DNA from: an uncultured Oscillospiraceae bacterium
Lineage (GTDB): Bacteria > Bacillota > Clostridia > Oscillospirales > Ruminococcaceae
Assembly (NCBI GenBank): GCA_900552845.1
Contig: USBC01000028.1
Location: 1-15,259 of the forward strand
Length of the DNA: 15,259 nt
Direction of reading: 5' to 3'
Below the pieces are notes generated by a model. That model was not told the DNA's origin, searched no databases, and saw only the letters and a program-made list of their open reading frames with translations. Both the position numbers and the translations under genes were made by a program. Of the stretch, positions 1 to 6,319 are shown piece by piece. Position 1 is the stretch's first letter; the number at the start of each line of letters is the position of its first letter.

Positions 1-1
1 G

Positions 2-634
2 GAGCAGTTCCTTGCCATGGTGGAATTTGCTGTGCGCCACCTTGGTGATCTGGTGGATGAATATGTTACCATCAATGAACCAAATGTCTATGCGGTCTGC
101 GGTTATTTGGGGGCAGGCTTCCCCCCTGGGGAATTCAATATCTCCCATGCTCTGCGGGTAATGAAGGTGATGGGCGAATGCCACCGTCGGGCTTACCGGT
201 TAATTCATAATATCCATGAAGAACTGGGCTATGCCGAACCCAAGGTTGGCCTAGCCATGCATATGCGCGCCTTTGTGCCGTACAATGCGAAAAATTTGTG
301 GCATCGCATTGCTTGCCGCATTTCGGAATACAACTTCCAGACTAAGTTGAACAAGACCTATATGCTGGGCCCCGAGGGCCCCTACGCCGATTTTTTGGGC
401 CTCAATTATTATGCTCGTACTGCTACCTCCGGCTTGGGGGATGGTACTTTGCCGAATGTTCCGGTGAATGATCTAGGCTGGGAGATCTACCCGGCCGGCA
501 TTGTGGAGTGCTGCCAAAAACTCCACGCCCTTCTGCCGGAATTCCGGCAGCACCTCCTCGTCCAGCTTCATCTCCGCCAGATTATTCGGCTGTACCTGCT
601 CCACCCGTGCGGCAAAGGTATGCAGAGGCTTTAG
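2..634 (+). CDS. GH1 family beta-glycosidase, internal fragment, 3' end replaced
   Basis: Glycoside hydrolase family 1 enzyme, which would hydrolyse beta-glucosides or beta-galactosides by a retaining mechanism. The frame is open from the window edge, so the true start lies upstream. The diagnostic TINEPN motif (Glu is the acid/base residue) is at about 53-70. DFLGLNYYAR and GWEIYPAG, both typical of the C-terminal half of the barrel, follow at about 390-500. The expected ITENG nucleophile motif is missing: homology stops near 532-541, and the frame then runs through antisense histidine kinase sequence to a chance stop at 632-634. Only about 180 of the usual 450 or so residues are therefore GH1, with both ends lost. 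Rows counted in this fragment are about 50% GC, lower than the rest of the window. It is either foreign sequence joined in assembly or a truncated gene. Substrate, and phospho- versus plain glycosidase, cannot be decided. Confidence 0.8.
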   Translation, partial: EQFLAMVEFAVRHLGDLVDEYVTINEPNVYAVCGYLGAGFPPGEFNISHALRVMKVMGECHRRAYRLIHNIHEELGYAEPKVGLAMHMRAFVPYNAKNLWHRIACRISEYNFQTKLNKTYMLGPEGPYADFLGLNYYARTATSGLGDGTLPNVPVNDLGWEIYPAGIVECCQKLHALLPEFRQHLLVQLHLRQIIRLYLLHPCGKGMQRL

Positions 635-946
635 CGCCTGTCCCGTCACAAAATACGCCAGTACGCCGCTCAAAAGCGTTACCGCTGCCGTAATCCCCCA
701 GTTGGTGGCAATAAAGGACTCCTGCGCCCCGCTGATGATGATGGTCAGCTCATCGTCCTCTCCGGCGGTTTCGGGGTCAAAATAGGCAGGCTCCCCCTTC
801 GGGCCTTCCCCCTGAAAGGTCTCTCCGATGGAATCCATGTAGTACCTGCCGGAATTACTGATCAGACAGTTCATCACCACGCAGGTCACACCGATCAGAA
901 GCGCCGTCATCAGGGTGATGCGCCATTGCAAAGAGAGCTTTTTCAC
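473..946 (-). CDS. Sensor histidine kinase, N-terminal fragment lacking the kinase core
   Basis: Membrane sensor partner of the response regulator just upstream on the - strand. It starts at GTG (946-944), overlapping the regulator's TGA by four bases, the usual sign of translational coupling. Residues about 9-30 form a first membrane segment. Residues 31-83 form a short acidic extracytoplasmic sensor loop, and residues 84-102 a second membrane segment. The beginning of a HAMP-like linker (GQALKPL) follows. Residues 133-138 (LPEFRQ) are encoded inside the 18-bp palindrome at 533-550. The last 19 codons of the frame are antisense to the GH1 fragment and are not kinase sequence. The HisKA and HATPase domains are absent, so the product as read could not phosphorylate. 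Given the abrupt join, the full gene probably exists in the real genome and is cut here by a chimeric junction. Confidence 0.8.
   Translation of the reverse strand: MKKLSLQWRITLMTALLIGVTCVVMNCLISNSGRYYMDSIGETFQGEGPKGEPAYFDPETAGEDDELTIIISGAQESFIATNWGITAAVTLLSGVLAYFVTGQALKPLHTFAARVEQVQPNNLAEMKLDEEVLPEFRQKGVEFLAALHNAGRVDLPA
533..550. other. 18-bp perfect palindrome at the GH1/kinase junction
   Basis: CTGCCGGAATTCCGGCAG reads the same on both strands. It lies exactly where two unrelated, oppositely oriented genes both lose their 3' ends. The kinase frame is sensible up to the palindrome, and the GH1 frame is sensible up to or just into it. A short inverted match at a breakpoint is typical of fold-back amplification chimeras or of assembly overlap errors. 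A real inversion or deletion is the alternative. Confidence 0.85.
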
Positions 947-1620
947 GCTTTCCCCTCCTCTATCTGGTACCCCTCCCCGATCCGGTTGCGAATGGGGTCA
1001 TAGCCCAGCGCGGTGCGCAGCTTTTTCCGCAGGGCGGAAATATGTACACGGATCGAATTGCTGAAATTATCCACGCTGTTATCCCACACATGGTCAATCA
1101 GCTCCTCCTGGCTCACCGGGCGCCCCCGGTGCAGCATCAGGTACTCCAGAATCCCCGTTTCCTTGCGGGTCAGCGCCAGCTCCCGTCCGGCAGCGGCGGC
1201 GGTGCGCGCCTTGGTGTCAAAGGTCACCTCCCCACAGGTCAGCACCACATCGTTCTGTGTAAACTGCCGCAGGGTCAGGCTGCGGATCCGTGCCTCCAGC
1301 TCCTCCAAATGAAAGGGCTTTACCAGATAATCATTGGCGCCGGCGTCCAGCCCCTCCACCTTGCTGGCCACCTCACTGCGTGCCGATAAAATCAGCACAC
1401 GGGTCTCGCGGTCGGTCTGCCGCAGCGTTTTCAGCACCGTCATGCCGTCCGTCCCCGGCAGGTTCAGGTCCAGCAGCACCAGGTCGTACCGTTCCTCGCC
1501 CAGCAGCTCTATCGCCCTGTTCCCGTCATAGCAGTAATCCACGCTGTAAGCCAGCCGGCGCAGGCTGCGCACGATGGTCTCGCACAGCGCACGCTCGTCC
1601 TCAATGACCAAAAGGCGCAT
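943..1620 (-). CDS. OmpR/PhoB-family response regulator
   Basis: DNA-binding response regulator of 225 aa, full length for the family. The receiver domain (about 1-115) has the acidic pair E7/D8, the phosphoacceptor D51 in LLDLNLP, S79 at the switch position and K101 in the YLVKPF motif. The winged-helix effector domain (about 125-220) carries LTRKE and the recognition-helix stretch RVHISALRKKL. The start ATG at 1620-1618 has a purine-rich stretch upstream on the - strand, although the gap is longer than ideal. Its stop overlaps the GTG of the kinase. It diverges from the redox operon starting at 1911 and shares with it a control region holding an inverted repeat, so autoregulation and control of that operon are likely (inference). 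The stimulus is unknown; the neighbours suggest redox or thiol status. Confidence 0.93.
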   Translation of the reverse strand: MRLLVIEDERALCETIVRSLRRLAYSVDYCYDGNRAIELLGEERYDLVLLDLNLPGTDGMTVLKTLRQTDRETRVLILSARSEVASKVEGLDAGANDYLVKPFHLEELEARIRSLTLRQFTQNDVVLTCGEVTFDTKARTAAAAGRELALTRKETGILEYLMLHRGRPVSQEELIDHVWDNSVDNFSNSIRVHISALRKKLRTALGYDPIRNRIGEGYQIEEGKA

Positions 1621-1800
1621 GGCTACCCCTCCCTTTTCTTTTCATGTTCCCTCCACCCGGCAGTGGCACGCGCTGTTTCGGCGGGCGCAGCCTTCGCTCC
1701 GGTCGTGCTGACCCTGACGGGCAGCCCTCCCCGCTGCGGCGCGCCCGCCTTCCCCCTCGGGGCTTCATCGGGCAGCGCCCTGTGCGCTCCTGTCAAATAA
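1621..1800 (-). other. GC-rich leader of the response-regulator gene
   Basis: No gene is seen here. If the - strand promoter at 1811-1816 is used, about 180 nt of untranslated leader precede the regulator. It is strongly GC-rich between about 1650 and 1790. It contains a perfect long-range complement, GCGGGCGC at 1681-1688 with GCGCCCGC at 1741-1748, enclosing shorter GC stems. This could fold into a large structure; I do not recognise a known riboswitch class. Confidence 0.4.
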
Positions 1801-1810
1801 GGTTTTCTTT

Positions 1811-1838
1811 ATTATAACAGACCAAATTAAATTTTGCG
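1811..1838 (-). promoter_or_regulatory. Putative promoter of the response regulator
   Basis: On the - strand a perfect TATAAT (1816 to 1811) is preceded after 16 bases by CGCAAA (1838 to 1833), a poor -35 that is part of the left arm of the inverted repeat. A good -10 with a non-consensus -35 occupied by a repeat arm suggests an activator-dependent promoter. Confidence 0.5.
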
Positions 1839-1862
1839 TTAAATTTTCTTTCTTAACGCAAA
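1833..1862. promoter_or_regulatory. Inverted-repeat operator between divergent promoters
   Basis: TTTGCGTTAA (1833-1842) and TTAACGCAAA (1853-1862) are perfect 10-bp arms separated by 10 bp. Each arm overlays the -35 position of one of two divergent promoters. A direct repeat TTAAATTTT (1827-1835 and 1839-1847, 12-bp period) overlaps it. The best candidate ligand is the OmpR-type regulator encoded at 943-1620; this assignment is inference from position. Confidence 0.6.
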
Positions 1863-1885
1863 TTTTAACATCCCCGTGCTATCAT
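1857..1885 (+). promoter_or_regulatory. Putative promoter of the redox operon
   Basis: TATCAT (1880-1885) as -10 with CGCAAA (1857-1862) 17 bp upstream. The -35 is non-consensus and lies in the right arm of the inverted repeat, mirroring the divergent promoter. Activation by a bound regulator would be needed. Confidence 0.45.
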
Positions 1886-1910
1886 AAGCGCAGAAACGCA
1901 GAAAGGAATG

Positions 1911-2063
1911 ATGAAATTGAGCCACATCAAAAAGAGTACGGTGCAGATCGTACTGCTTGCCGTCGGTGCCGTCATGCTGTGCTTCGGCGTCTGGCGCGGC
2001 GAAGCGGCAACGGTCTTCAGCAAGGCGATTAAATTATGTTTGGAGTGTGTCGGCATTGGATAA
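1911..2063 (+). CDS. Small CXXC membrane protein, CD1871A family
   Basis: A 50-residue protein with one hydrophobic segment (about 13-27, rich in L, V, A and G), then a conserved-looking W-R-G-E turn, and a C-terminal CLEC motif (C43/C46) followed by VGIG at the end. Size, single helix and terminal CxxC match the CD1871A-type small proteins that sit beside 4Fe-4S and TlpA-like genes in Clostridia. GAAAGGA at 1901-1907 is the ribosome binding site. It is close to ATG 1908 and ATG 1911, and an in-frame TTG at 1917 would have better spacing, so the exact start is uncertain. It is the first gene of the operon, and its last eight bases overlap the TTG start of the next gene. Inference: the CxxC passes electrons or binds metal at the membrane face for the downstream ferredoxin-like protein. 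Confidence 0.75.
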   Translation: MKLSHIKKSTVQIVLLAVGAVMLCFGVWRGEAATVFSKAIKLCLECVGIG

Positions 2064-2979
2064 GAAACATTCGGGGATTTCCCACCTCCTGTCCCGTTTC
2101 CGGGGCTGGGTGCAGGCGGGGGCTGCACTGCTCACCAATCTCCACCTGCCCAATTTTCTCAAGGGCTCCATTTATCAGGGCAGCGGCAAAGCCGTCTGCG
2201 TGCCGGGGCTCAATTGCTATTCCTGTCCGGCAGCCTCCGGTGCCTGCCCCATCGGGGCGTTTCAGGCGGTGGTCGGCTCATCAAAGTTCCGTTTTTCCTA
2301 TTATATCACGGGCTTTCTCATTCTGCTGGGCGTTTTGCTAGGGCGCTTTATCTGCGGATTTCTGTGTCCCTTCGGGTGGTTTCAGGAGCTTTTGCACAAG
2401 ATCCCGACCAAAAAGCTCTCCACAAAAAAGCTAAAGCCCCTGACCTACCTCAAATATGCTGTTTTGCTGCTGATGGTGGTACTGCTGCCGGCGCTGCTGG
2501 TCAATGATGTCGGCATGGGCGACCCCTTCTTCTGCAAGTATCTCTGTCCGCAGGGCGTGCTGGAGGGCGCCATTCCCCTTTCCGCCGTCAATGCCGGTAT
2601 TCGGTCAGCACTGGGCAGCCTCTTTACCTGGAAGTTCGCCGTGCTGCTTGCGGTGGTCGTCGCCAGTGTGCTGTTCTACCGTCCCTTCTGCAAATGGCTC
2701 TGTCCTCTGGGCGCTTTTTACGCCCTGCTCAATAGGGTCTCGCTGTTCCAGATGAAGGTGGATCAAAACAAGTGCGTTTCCTGCGGGAAATGCGCCAGAG
2801 CCTGCAAAATGGACGTTGATGTGACCAAGACCCCCAACCATGCCGAATGTATCCGCTGCGGTATGTGTATCCGCGCCTGCCCCACCGATGCCATTCGTTT
2901 CCGCTATGGCTTCGGCGAGGGGAAGGAAACCGGAAAAGCCGAAAAAGCGGTGGAAGCACCGCAGAATAATAACCCGTAA
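2056..2979 (+). CDS. Polytopic membrane 4Fe-4S protein, NapH/Fer4_5-like
   Basis: Integral membrane iron-sulfur protein of 307 aa that probably moves electrons across or along the membrane. I chose TTG 2056, which has GGAG at 2042-2045, overlaps the previous stop, and begins just before the recognisable protein; longer readings of the frame run antisense-like through the upstream gene. In order it has an N-terminal segment with NCYSCP, a helix ending in FLCPFGWFQ, a central segment with CKYLCPQG, a helix ending in WLCPLGAFYAL (CxxxCP motifs as in NapH/Fer4_5 proteins), and two C-terminal ferredoxin motifs, CVSCGKCARAC and CIRCGMCIRACP. The first lacks the usual final Pro. About four to five membrane helices are visible. 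It sits between a CXXC protein and a TlpA-like lipoprotein, so a thiol-reducing relay analogous to CcdA/DsbD is the likely role (inference). Confidence 0.88.
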   Translation: MDKKHSGISHLLSRFRGWVQAGAALLTNLHLPNFLKGSIYQGSGKAVCVPGLNCYSCPAASGACPIGAFQAVVGSSKFRFSYYITGFLILLGVLLGRFICGFLCPFGWFQELLHKIPTKKLSTKKLKPLTYLKYAVLLLMVVLLPALLVNDVGMGDPFFCKYLCPQGVLEGAIPLSAVNAGIRSALGSLFTWKFAVLLAVVVASVLFYRPFCKWLCPLGAFYALLNRVSLFQMKVDQNKCVSCGKCARACKMDVDVTKTPNHAECIRCGMCIRACPTDAIRFRYGFGEGKETGKAEKAVEAPQNNNP

Positions 2980-2997
2980 ATTTCAGGAGGAATCAAA

Positions 2998-3936
2998 ATG
3001 AATGTAAAAAAACTCATCACCCTGCTGCTTGCCGCCATGATGGTCATTGCCATGGCAGCCTGCGGCAACCAGAACAGCGGCAACCCTGCCGATAACGGTA
3101 CCACCGGCGAGCCCAAGACCCTCGAGGAGGCGTCCGCTCTGTTCGACAGCCTTTTAGCGCAGGAAACTGCGATCCTCAATGAAAACTCCGCCCTGTGGGA
3201 AAAGGTCTTTATGGCTGCCAATAAGGATATGATCATGATCGAGGACGGCAAAAACTACGGTCAGTTCCTGCTGGATACCATCGAGGACGCCAAGGAGCAG
3301 TTCACCGCAGAGGAGCTGAAGGTACTGCGTGAGGGCGGCGAGAAAATCCGCGATCTGGAGGATCAGCTGACCAAGCTGGAGGAAAAGTTCCCCGAGCTGG
3401 TGCCCGATAACTCCGACGGCACCGTCAGCGTCCCCGCGGAAAACGGCAAGCCCATCGAGCAGGGCAGCACCAATCCCTTCCCTGCCTTTGAGGGCAAGGA
3501 TCTGGACGGCAATCCTGTCAAGAGCAGCGAGCTGTTCGCCGGCAATACCGTCACCGTCATCAACTTCTGGTTCACCACCTGCAAGCCCTGCGTCGGCGAG
3601 CTGGGCGACCTTGAAGCCCTCAATAAGACCTTGACCGAAAAGGGCGGTGCGCTCATCGGCGTCAATACCTTCACGCTGGACGGCGACGAAACCGCCATTG
3701 CCGAAGCCAAGGCGATCCTCTCCAAAAAGGGCGTCACCTACCGGAACGTCTATTATGCCTCCGACAGCGAGGCAGGCGCCTTTACCTCCAATATCTTTGC
3801 CTACCCCACCACCTATGTGATCGATCAGAACGGTAACATCGTCGGTGATCCCATCGTCGGTGCCATCACCGAAAAGAAGCAGGCGGAAGCCCTCAATCAG
3901 CTCATCGAGCAGGCGATCGCCAACAGCAAATCCTGA
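2998..3936 (+). CDS. TlpA-like thioredoxin-fold lipoprotein
   Basis: Extracytoplasmic thiol-disulfide oxidoreductase of 312 aa, anchored as a lipoprotein. The signal peptide has KK, a hydrophobic core and a lipobox ending AMAAC, with C22 as the lipidated residue. Residues about 40-135 are charged and helical, outside the usual TlpA core. The thioredoxin domain (about 155-305) has NFWFTTCKPC, active site C195-K-P-C198, and the cis-proline region YPTTYVID. AGGAGG at 2985-2990 is seven bases before the ATG. It is the last gene of the operon, 18 bp after the 4Fe-4S gene and before a strong terminator. Most TlpA/ResA proteins have WCxxC; here Thr precedes the first Cys and the Trp sits three residues earlier. 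Role in the relay (receiving electrons from the membrane 4Fe-4S protein) is inferred from operon structure. Confidence 0.88.
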   Translation: MNVKKLITLLLAAMMVIAMAACGNQNSGNPADNGTTGEPKTLEEASALFDSLLAQETAILNENSALWEKVFMAANKDMIMIEDGKNYGQFLLDTIEDAKEQFTAEELKVLREGGEKIRDLEDQLTKLEEKFPELVPDNSDGTVSVPAENGKPIEQGSTNPFPAFEGKDLDGNPVKSSELFAGNTVTVINFWFTTCKPCVGELGDLEALNKTLTEKGGALIGVNTFTLDGDETAIAEAKAILSKKGVTYRNVYYASDSEAGAFTSNIFAYPTTYVIDQNGNIVGDPIVGAITEKKQAEALNQLIEQAIANSKS

Positions 3937-3952
3937 TGTAAAATTTCTCCCC

Positions 3953-3987
3953 AAAGCCCCGAAGGAGCCTTTCCTTCGGGGCTTTTT
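3953..3987 (+). terminator. Rho-independent terminator of the redox operon
   Basis: AAAGCCCCGAAGGA (3953-3966) pairs perfectly with TCCTTCGGGGCTTT (3972-3985) around a 5-nt loop and ends in a T run. It lies 16 bp after the thioredoxin stop. Confidence 0.93.
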
Positions 3988-4072
3988 CCCGTCTCTCTCC
4001 GTCCTCTGTGCCGCACGGCCCGGCTGCCCTGCCCCACCCGTCGCAAATCCGCAAACTGTCGTTTCCTTTTCA

Positions 4073-4101
4073 TTGACTGCCCGCCCAAGGTGTGATAGAA
4101 T
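4073..4101 (+). promoter_or_regulatory. Sigma-A promoter with extended -10 for yicC-remA-gmk-rpoZ
   Basis: TTGACT (4073-4078), a 17-bp spacer, and TAGAAT (4096-4101) with TG one base before it (extended -10). The -10 element ends about 66 bases before the yicC start. It is the best constitutive promoter in the window. Confidence 0.8.
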
Positions 4102-4167
4102 ATTAAGATAGAAAAATAGGGGCAATATGCTCTCTCCACCACTCCAATGAAAGGGAATGTTTTTACC

Positions 4168-5046
4168 ATGATACGCAGCATGACCGGCTACGGACGGGAT
4201 CAGCAGCTCCTGCACGGGCGCAGCATCACCGTCGAGATCCGTTCCGTCAACCATCGCTATTTCGAGTTTTCCTGCCGGGCGCCGCGCGGCTGTGCTTTTC
4301 TGGAGGATCGCCTGAAGCGCTCCCTGCAAAGCGCTATTTCCCGCGGCAAGGTGGAGGTCTCCCTCACCCTGCAAACCATCGAAAGCCGCCACACCTCTGT
4401 TGCGGTGGATCACGCCCTTGCCGGTCAGTATCTCACCGCCCTGCGCGCTCTGGGCGAGGAATATTCCCTTCCCGATGATCTCACCCTCTCCTCCGTTGCC
4501 CGTCTGCCGGACGTCTTTACCCTGTGCCGGGACGAGGAGGACGAGGAGGAGCTTGCCGCCGATGTACTGCAGGTGCTGCAAAATGCTCTCGACCGCTTTG
4601 TGGCAATGCGGGAAGCCGAGGGCGAGCGGCTGCGTGCCGATGTCCTTTCCCGTGTCGTCACCATGGAGGAGCATCTCTCCTTTGTGGAGGAGCGCTCCCC
4701 TCAAACCGTTATGGAATACCGCGCCCGCCTCACCGCTAAGCTCACCGAGCTTTTGAACGGCGCCGTCCCCGATGAAGCCCGTATTCTCACCGAAGCGGCG
4801 ATCGTCGCCGACCGTCTGGCGGTCGATGAAGAAACCGTGCGGCTGCGCAGCCACTTTGCCCAGCTTCGCAGGATCATGGAAAGCACCGAGCCGGTGGGAC
4901 GCAAGCTGGACTTCTTGGTACAGGAAATGAACCGCGAAACCAACACCATCGGCAGCAAGTGCAGCGATACCGCCATTGCCGGTCATGTGGTGGAGATGAA
5001 GAGCGAGATCGAAAAGATCCGCGAGCAGATCCAGAACATCGAATAA
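4168..5046 (+). CDS. yicC: YicC/YloC family endoribonuclease
   Basis: Protein of 292 aa, the usual family length. YicC proteins are reported as endoribonucleases acting in RNA turnover, with a conserved N-terminal domain and a C-terminal DUF1732-type domain. The start ATG at 4168 gives the hallmark N-terminus MIRSMTGYGR; an in-frame ATG at 4147 would add seven residues and has no better ribosome binding site, while AAAGGGA lies at 4150-4156. Other visible family motifs are the SVNHRYFE stretch near residues 30-37, the acidic DEEDEEE loop near the middle, and the C-terminal LDFLVQEMNRETNTIGSK block with the closing K-EIEKIREQIQNIE helix. It is the first gene of the yicC-remA-gmk-rpoZ unit, a standard Firmicutes order. 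Confidence 0.95.
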   Translation: MIRSMTGYGRDQQLLHGRSITVEIRSVNHRYFEFSCRAPRGCAFLEDRLKRSLQSAISRGKVEVSLTLQTIESRHTSVAVDHALAGQYLTALRALGEEYSLPDDLTLSSVARLPDVFTLCRDEEDEEELAADVLQVLQNALDRFVAMREAEGERLRADVLSRVVTMEEHLSFVEERSPQTVMEYRARLTAKLTELLNGAVPDEARILTEAAIVADRLAVDEETVRLRSHFAQLRRIMESTEPVGRKLDFLVQEMNRETNTIGSKCSDTAIAGHVVEMKSEIEKIREQIQNIE

Positions 5047-5068
5047 TGCGAAAGGTCGTGTAAATCCA

Positions 5069-5335
5069 GTGAAACTTATCAATATCGGCTTTGGCAACAT
5101 GGTCTCCGCCAGCCGCCTCATCGCCATCGTCAGTCCCGAATCCGCTCCCATCAAGCGCATCATTCAGGATTCCCGCGACCGCGGCACCCTCATCGACGCT
5201 ACCTACGGACGCCGCACCCGCGCCGTCCTCATCACCGATAGCGACCATGTCATTCTTTCGGCAGTGCAGCCGGAAACGGTCGCCAACCGCGTAGTGGATT
5301 ACGAGGACGAGGAAGAAATGGAGGGGCAGGCATGA
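5069..5335 (+). CDS. remA: RemA-like DNA-binding regulator (DUF370)
   Basis: Small protein of 88 aa matching the RemA/YlzA family, known in Bacillus as an oligomeric DNA-binding regulator of extracellular matrix and osmoprotection genes. The N-terminal KLINIGFGNMV, the central SAPIKRIIQ and the YGRRTRAVLITDSDHVILS block are family hallmarks. An acidic tail (DYEDEEEMEG) follows. The start is GTG 5069, with GAAAGG at 5050-5055 upstream, slightly distant. It lies between yicC and gmk as in Bacillus, and its TGA overlaps the ATG of gmk (ATGA), implying coupled translation. Which genes it controls in this organism cannot be seen from the window. Confidence 0.93.
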   Translation: MKLINIGFGNMVSASRLIAIVSPESAPIKRIIQDSRDRGTLIDATYGRRTRAVLITDSDHVILSAVQPETVANRVVDYEDEEEMEGQA

Positions 5336-5964
5336 TCGGCAGCTACACCGCTCCCAAGGAGCATGGCATTTTAGTGGTCTTTTCGGGGCCATCCGGCGCC
5401 GGCAAGGGTACCATTCTCAAGCGCTATTTTGAGGACGACCCGCCCGCCGTGCTATCGGTTTCCGCCACCACCCGTCCCCCCCGCCCCGGCGAGGTAGACG
5501 GCGTGCATTACCACTTCATTTCCCGGGAAGAATTTGAGCAGCTCATTGCCAATGACGGCGTGCTGGAATATAACATCTACAACGGCAACTACTATGGCTC
5601 CCCCCGTGGACCCATCGAGGAGGAGCTCTCCAAGGGACACGATGTTATTCTGGAGATCGAAACCAACGGCGCCGGCCATATCCGCCGCATGTTCCCCAGC
5701 GCCCTTTCCATCTTCGTGGTGCCGCCCTCCTTCGAGGAGCTGAAAAAGCGCCTCATCGGCAGAGGGACGGAAACCGCCGAGGAGATCACCGCACGGCTGG
5801 AAAAGGGTCGCGCAGAGATCGAAATGGCGTTAGATTACGATTACATCGTTGTCAATGACGAAGTAGAAACCGCAGCCCGCCGTCTGGCGGAAATTATCCG
5901 CTCCGCCCGCTGGAGCAAAAAATTCAATCAATCATTTATTCAAGAGGTGCTGAACAATGCTTAG
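5332..5964 (+). CDS. gmk: Guanylate kinase
   Basis: Cytoplasmic enzyme that phosphorylates GMP to GDP with ATP, essential for GTP supply. It is 210 aa, normal length. The P-loop is at residues 19-27 (GPSGAGKGT). The GMP-binding stretch SATTRPPRPGEVDGVHYHF follows, then the LEYNIYNGNYYGSP region, and the lid with RLIGRGTETAEEI. The C-terminus ends with the AEIIRSARW helix typical of the family. It overlaps remA by four bases and rpoZ by eight, so the three are one transcription unit. Linked gmk and rpoZ is the rule in Firmicutes. Confidence 0.97.
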   Translation: MIGSYTAPKEHGILVVFSGPSGAGKGTILKRYFEDDPPAVLSVSATTRPPRPGEVDGVHYHFISREEFEQLIANDGVLEYNIYNGNYYGSPRGPIEEELSKGHDVILEIETNGAGHIRRMFPSALSIFVVPPSFEELKKRLIGRGTETAEEITARLEKGRAEIEMALDYDYIVVNDEVETAARRLAEIIRSARWSKKFNQSFIQEVLNNA

Positions 5965-6172
5965 ACCCGCTATGACCCAGATTCTGAAGCCCGGCGAGAG
6001 CTACTACAAGTTCGTGGTGGCAGTCGCCAAAAAAGCCCGTGAGATCTCTGCCGAAGCCGAGGAGAACCACATCGCGCTGGAGGAAAAACCTGTCTCTCTG
6101 GCGCTGGATCTCTTTGCCACCGGTGCCGAGCGTCTTTCCGATTTTGACTGCTCCATGACCGAGCGCAAATAA
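5957..6172 (+). CDS. rpoZ: RNA polymerase omega subunit
   Basis: Omega subunit of 71 aa, which helps assemble beta-prime into RNA polymerase. The N-terminal MLRPAMTQILKPGESYYKFV, then VVAVAKKAREIS, and EEKPVSLALDLF are characteristic of the clostridial form. The start ATG at 5957 overlaps the gmk end, with AGAGGTG at 5944-5950 as ribosome binding site. It is the last gene of this unit; a hairpin follows 15 bp after the stop. In Bacillus-type order coaBC would come next, but here a repeat block follows. Confidence 0.93.
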   Translation: MLRPAMTQILKPGESYYKFVVAVAKKAREISAEAEENHIALEEKPVSLALDLFATGAERLSDFDCSMTERK

Positions 6173-6187
6173 TCCGGACTTTTTCTC

Positions 6188-6212
6188 CCCCTGCAAACCC
6201 GCTTTGCAGGGG
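6188..6212 (+). terminator. Probable terminator after rpoZ
   Basis: CCCCTGCAAA (6188-6197) pairs perfectly with TTTGCAGGGG (6203-6212) around a 5-nt loop. Only a short, interrupted T run (CGGCTTTAT) follows, so it may be a leaky terminator. Confidence 0.65.
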
Positions 6213-6218
6213 CGGCTT

Positions 6219-6299
6219 TATAGTGCGCGGGGCACAGTGCCTGCGTTTTTCCCTATCCTCGGCAAAATACAGTCCCGCACCCGCGCACCGCGACCCGTT
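6219..6299 (+). repeat. About 80-bp direct repeat, copy 1
   Basis: It shares TATAGTGCG at the start, TCCTCGGCAAA in the middle, and TCCCGCACCC plus CACCGCGACCCGTT at the end with 6610-6695. The two copies bracket the hairpin repeat at 6320-6606. An inverted, shortened relative follows fmt at 11145-11178. Confidence 0.7.
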
Positions 6300-6319
6300 C
6301 TATGACTTAGTTCCCATGT

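Noticed and set aside
1957..2055. N-terminal extension of the 4Fe-4S protein from ATG 1957
   Set aside because: The stretch overlaps the CXXC small protein in another frame, is Ser/Arg/Ala-rich without homology, and lacks a ribosome binding site; TTG 2056 has one.
3154..5163. A 669-codon open frame on the - strand antisense to the thioredoxin lipoprotein, yicC and remA
   Set aside because: It crosses a strong terminator, a promoter and three well-supported + strand genes, and its product is Gly/Leu/Asp-rich without a recognisable domain. It is a frame shadow of GC-rich genes.
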